Positions 62,193 through 64,000 of a DNA stretch of 64,000 nucleotides are shown one piece after another (position 1 is the first letter of the stretch; the number at the start of each line of letters is the position of its first letter). The stretch lies in the NCBI GenBank assembly GCA_047967505.1, contig CM106541.1; one strand, 5' to 3'. The notes beneath the pieces are model-generated. The model was not told where the DNA came from and made no database searches. It was given only the letters and a program-made list of their open reading frames with translations. This stretch comes from Dipteris shenzhenensis. Its lineage: Eukaryota; Polypodiophyta; Polypodiopsida; Gleicheniales. The position numbers and the translations under genes are program-made.

Positions 62193-64000
62193 GCCTTGAA
62201 GCATGGAAGGGACCTCAATCAGAAGTTTTGCATGTATCATCACCAGAGTTAAGTACTGCTGCTACTGTACCTATAAAAGAAATCTTAAGGGACGTTGAGC
62301 AACAGGTAACACATGAAAGGGAGGCAAATGTCACAGCAAAGGAATTGGCAAGCAGCACCAATGATTCTTTCGACAGGAAGCATCCTTTCCCAGGCCTCTC
62401 ATATTCAGGAGAGAACAGACAAGGAGGTGCAAAACCTTCATCAAAACATATTGCAGGAGTTCCAGAGGAAAATGTTAAGAGGAAACTCAACTATGTGTCA
62501 AAACCTCTGATCTTTGGTAATAAAAGGCTAGGTGAAACCAGCTGTGAAAAAATTTCAGCAGAAACAGGCAGCAAGGAGAGCATTTATACTTCATCAGAAA
62601 AGATTGTCGATATATCTAATCATAGCAATAGAGGATCAAACGTGGCCAATAATGATAAGCTTCCTCATAAGTGCAATATTTCAATCAGAGAGCCATCCGG
62701 GAAAAAAGAGGCAGTTGCACTCAGGAAAACTAAGGTTTTCAAGACCATAGGTGGAAAAGAAAGGGCTAAAATGCATCCAGATCCCCCCATAGAAAATTCA
62801 AGCATTCTCCAATCAAAGCTACAAAGACCTTCTGAACTACGTCACAAATTTCCACAGAAGTCAGTTTCTTTTTTGGAGGCAGATAACACGGTCAAACACG
62901 GGAACTCATTGTGTGCACCTTGTCAGTCAGATGGGAAATGTCAAACTGTCAAACCTTTGAAGAAGAGGTGTTTCAAGAAGAATAAATTGAAGGAACAAAA
63001 TAGACATGACGAGCCCAGTTTTCACATTGGCCAAGCTGATGAGAACAACTTTTGCAACATAAAAAGGCACAGGAAACAGCAAAATTTTCAGAAATGTAAG
63101 GAAAGGACAATGCTTGAAAACTCTAACTGGCATTCTAATGACATAAGGGTGCAACCGCTCAATGATCAAGAAAACTCTCAAAGGAAACCTGTGGATCAGG
63201 AGAACAACTTCTTTCTGAATAGTGATAAGCCAGAGGAATCTTCCAATCGAAGTAAAGTTGAAGGTCTTCCTTGTGGAACCGGTGAGTTTAAAAAGGGGAG
63301 GCAATGTGTTGACAAAAATGAAGAAACTTCAAATTCTGAATTTTTTTCTAAAAGAAGCGTTAACATGCATTCACATGCTAAGACTGTAGCTGGGTTATCA
63401 AAGCCTCTAAATCTGAGATCAAAAGCCAATAGCTCTAGTCTTTCCAGAAAAGTCAAAACCATAGGCATTAGAAGAATACCCACCAAGAAGCATGAGTGTC
63501 ACGGACAAGTCCAAAATCAAGGAAGTATAGGAAAAATTCCAGAATGTGTGAAACTCCAATCTTCTGACTGCAAGGAAAATAAGAACCTTGAAGTGAAGGC
63601 AGTTGCAATGGAGCTCACAAACCTGGAAGACTGTTCCCTCTCATCATCTGTGGATTTGCAGAGGGATCAGCTGGTAAAGACACCAGGCCAAAGAGATCTT
63701 TTTCCTTATCCTTGTTTACCAGAATCAAATCATCTTGACTCAGACAATGCTCTCCTTACAGCTCCTTCAAATGCAGGCAGTGAACGATTTGTGATTGAGA
63801 CTGCTGGAACTTCTCCTCTGAAAGATGTCCATGTCCTCCCTTTAGAAGCTTCTACCACTTGTGACCATGAGAAGAAAACAATATTTGGTGATCTGGATCA
63901 CGAACGAGATACGAAAAGACACCCTCAATCGCTCCTATGGGAAGACACACCCAGGTCAGTGCAAATGCTTGCCAAACAGTTAGTACATCTGATAAATCTT
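62193..64000 (+). CDS. Large internal exon of an unidentified host gene, open to window end
   Basis: From the acceptor AG at 62191-62192 one frame (codon positions set by 62192-62194) stays open for about 602 codons to base 64000 without a stop; random sequence of this AT content would rarely allow that. It reads LEAWKGPQSEVLHVSSPELS at the start and DTPRSVQMLAKQLVHLINL at the end. The product is rich in Lys, Ser, Asn and Glu, with basic clusters (KPLKKRCFKKNKLKEQ, NIKRHRKQQ, RRIPTKKHE) and no hydrophobic segments: a probable disordered, nuclear-type protein. No domain is recognised. Its composition differs from the surrounding transposons, and it has no element features. An alternative start is the in-frame ATG at 62183 in the acceptor region, but exon status is more likely. 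I do not name the gene. Confidence 0.82.

Overview
The window is repeat-dominated DNA from a large plant nuclear genome. It holds layered LINE (non-LTR) and Ty1/copia retrotransposon copies and one clear stretch of host coding sequence, at the right edge. The copia primer-binding sites (TGGTATCAGAGC, initiator-tRNA-Met type), the LINE ORF2 organisation (APE endonuclease, RT, zf-RVT) and the scarcity of genes fit a land plant such as a gymnosperm or another large-genome lineage. The species cannot be read from the sequence. I see no rRNA, tRNA, CRISPR or bacterial features.

One LINE family (here LINE1) dominates. A full copy has a polypyrimidine 5' UTR starting near GAGCTGCTCCTCCCC, an ORF1 with a CCHC knuckle, an ATGA stop-start overlap, an ORF2 (APE endonuclease, RT with LADD, zf-RVT, C-terminal tail) and a 3' UTR with a small CATGC/GCATG hairpin, a conserved CTTGCTCTAGCGG block and poly(A). 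Copies: 1-5165 (-); 6712-8003 (-, 5' part joined to copia RNase H); 9335-14598 (+, RT replaced by foreign filler); 16040-18964 (+, 5'-truncated); 19425-23504 (+, RT deleted, inserted in a copia integrase with a target duplication); 29736-36497 (+, about 6.8 kb, most complete); 37030-38957 (-, 5' UTR fused to RT); 50724-55543 (+, two internal deletions); plus small fragments at 8762-9045, 9053-9303, 41020-41275, 42436-43020, 43040-43550, 43556-43975, 48830-49795, 50425-50724, 57630-57975 and 60940-61028. A second LINE family is present as RT, endonuclease and pre-RT pieces (8045-8750, 12564-12911, 41990-42430, 49800-50090). A third shows a nearly open ORF1 (59991-60734, -).

The copia elements include a gag-only non-autonomous element with two LTRs and a 5-bp target duplication (23636-26083, -), a short element without recognisable coding capacity split by the 6.8-kb LINE (27795-36791, target duplication ATGGC), a pol-bearing but decayed element (43990-47113, +), a duplicated gag region (55619-57050, -), and LTR or leader fragments at 9306-9328, 14599-15125 and 41290-41960.

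The nesting order is visible in places: the LINE at 19425-23504 and the gag-only element at 23636-26083 both lie in the same older copia remnant, and the LINEs at 9335 and 29736 sit at the same position of the same LTR family. From 62193 to the window end runs an uninterrupted reading frame of about 600 codons after a good splice acceptor. I read it as a large internal exon of a host gene for a Lys/Ser-rich, probably disordered protein that I cannot name.
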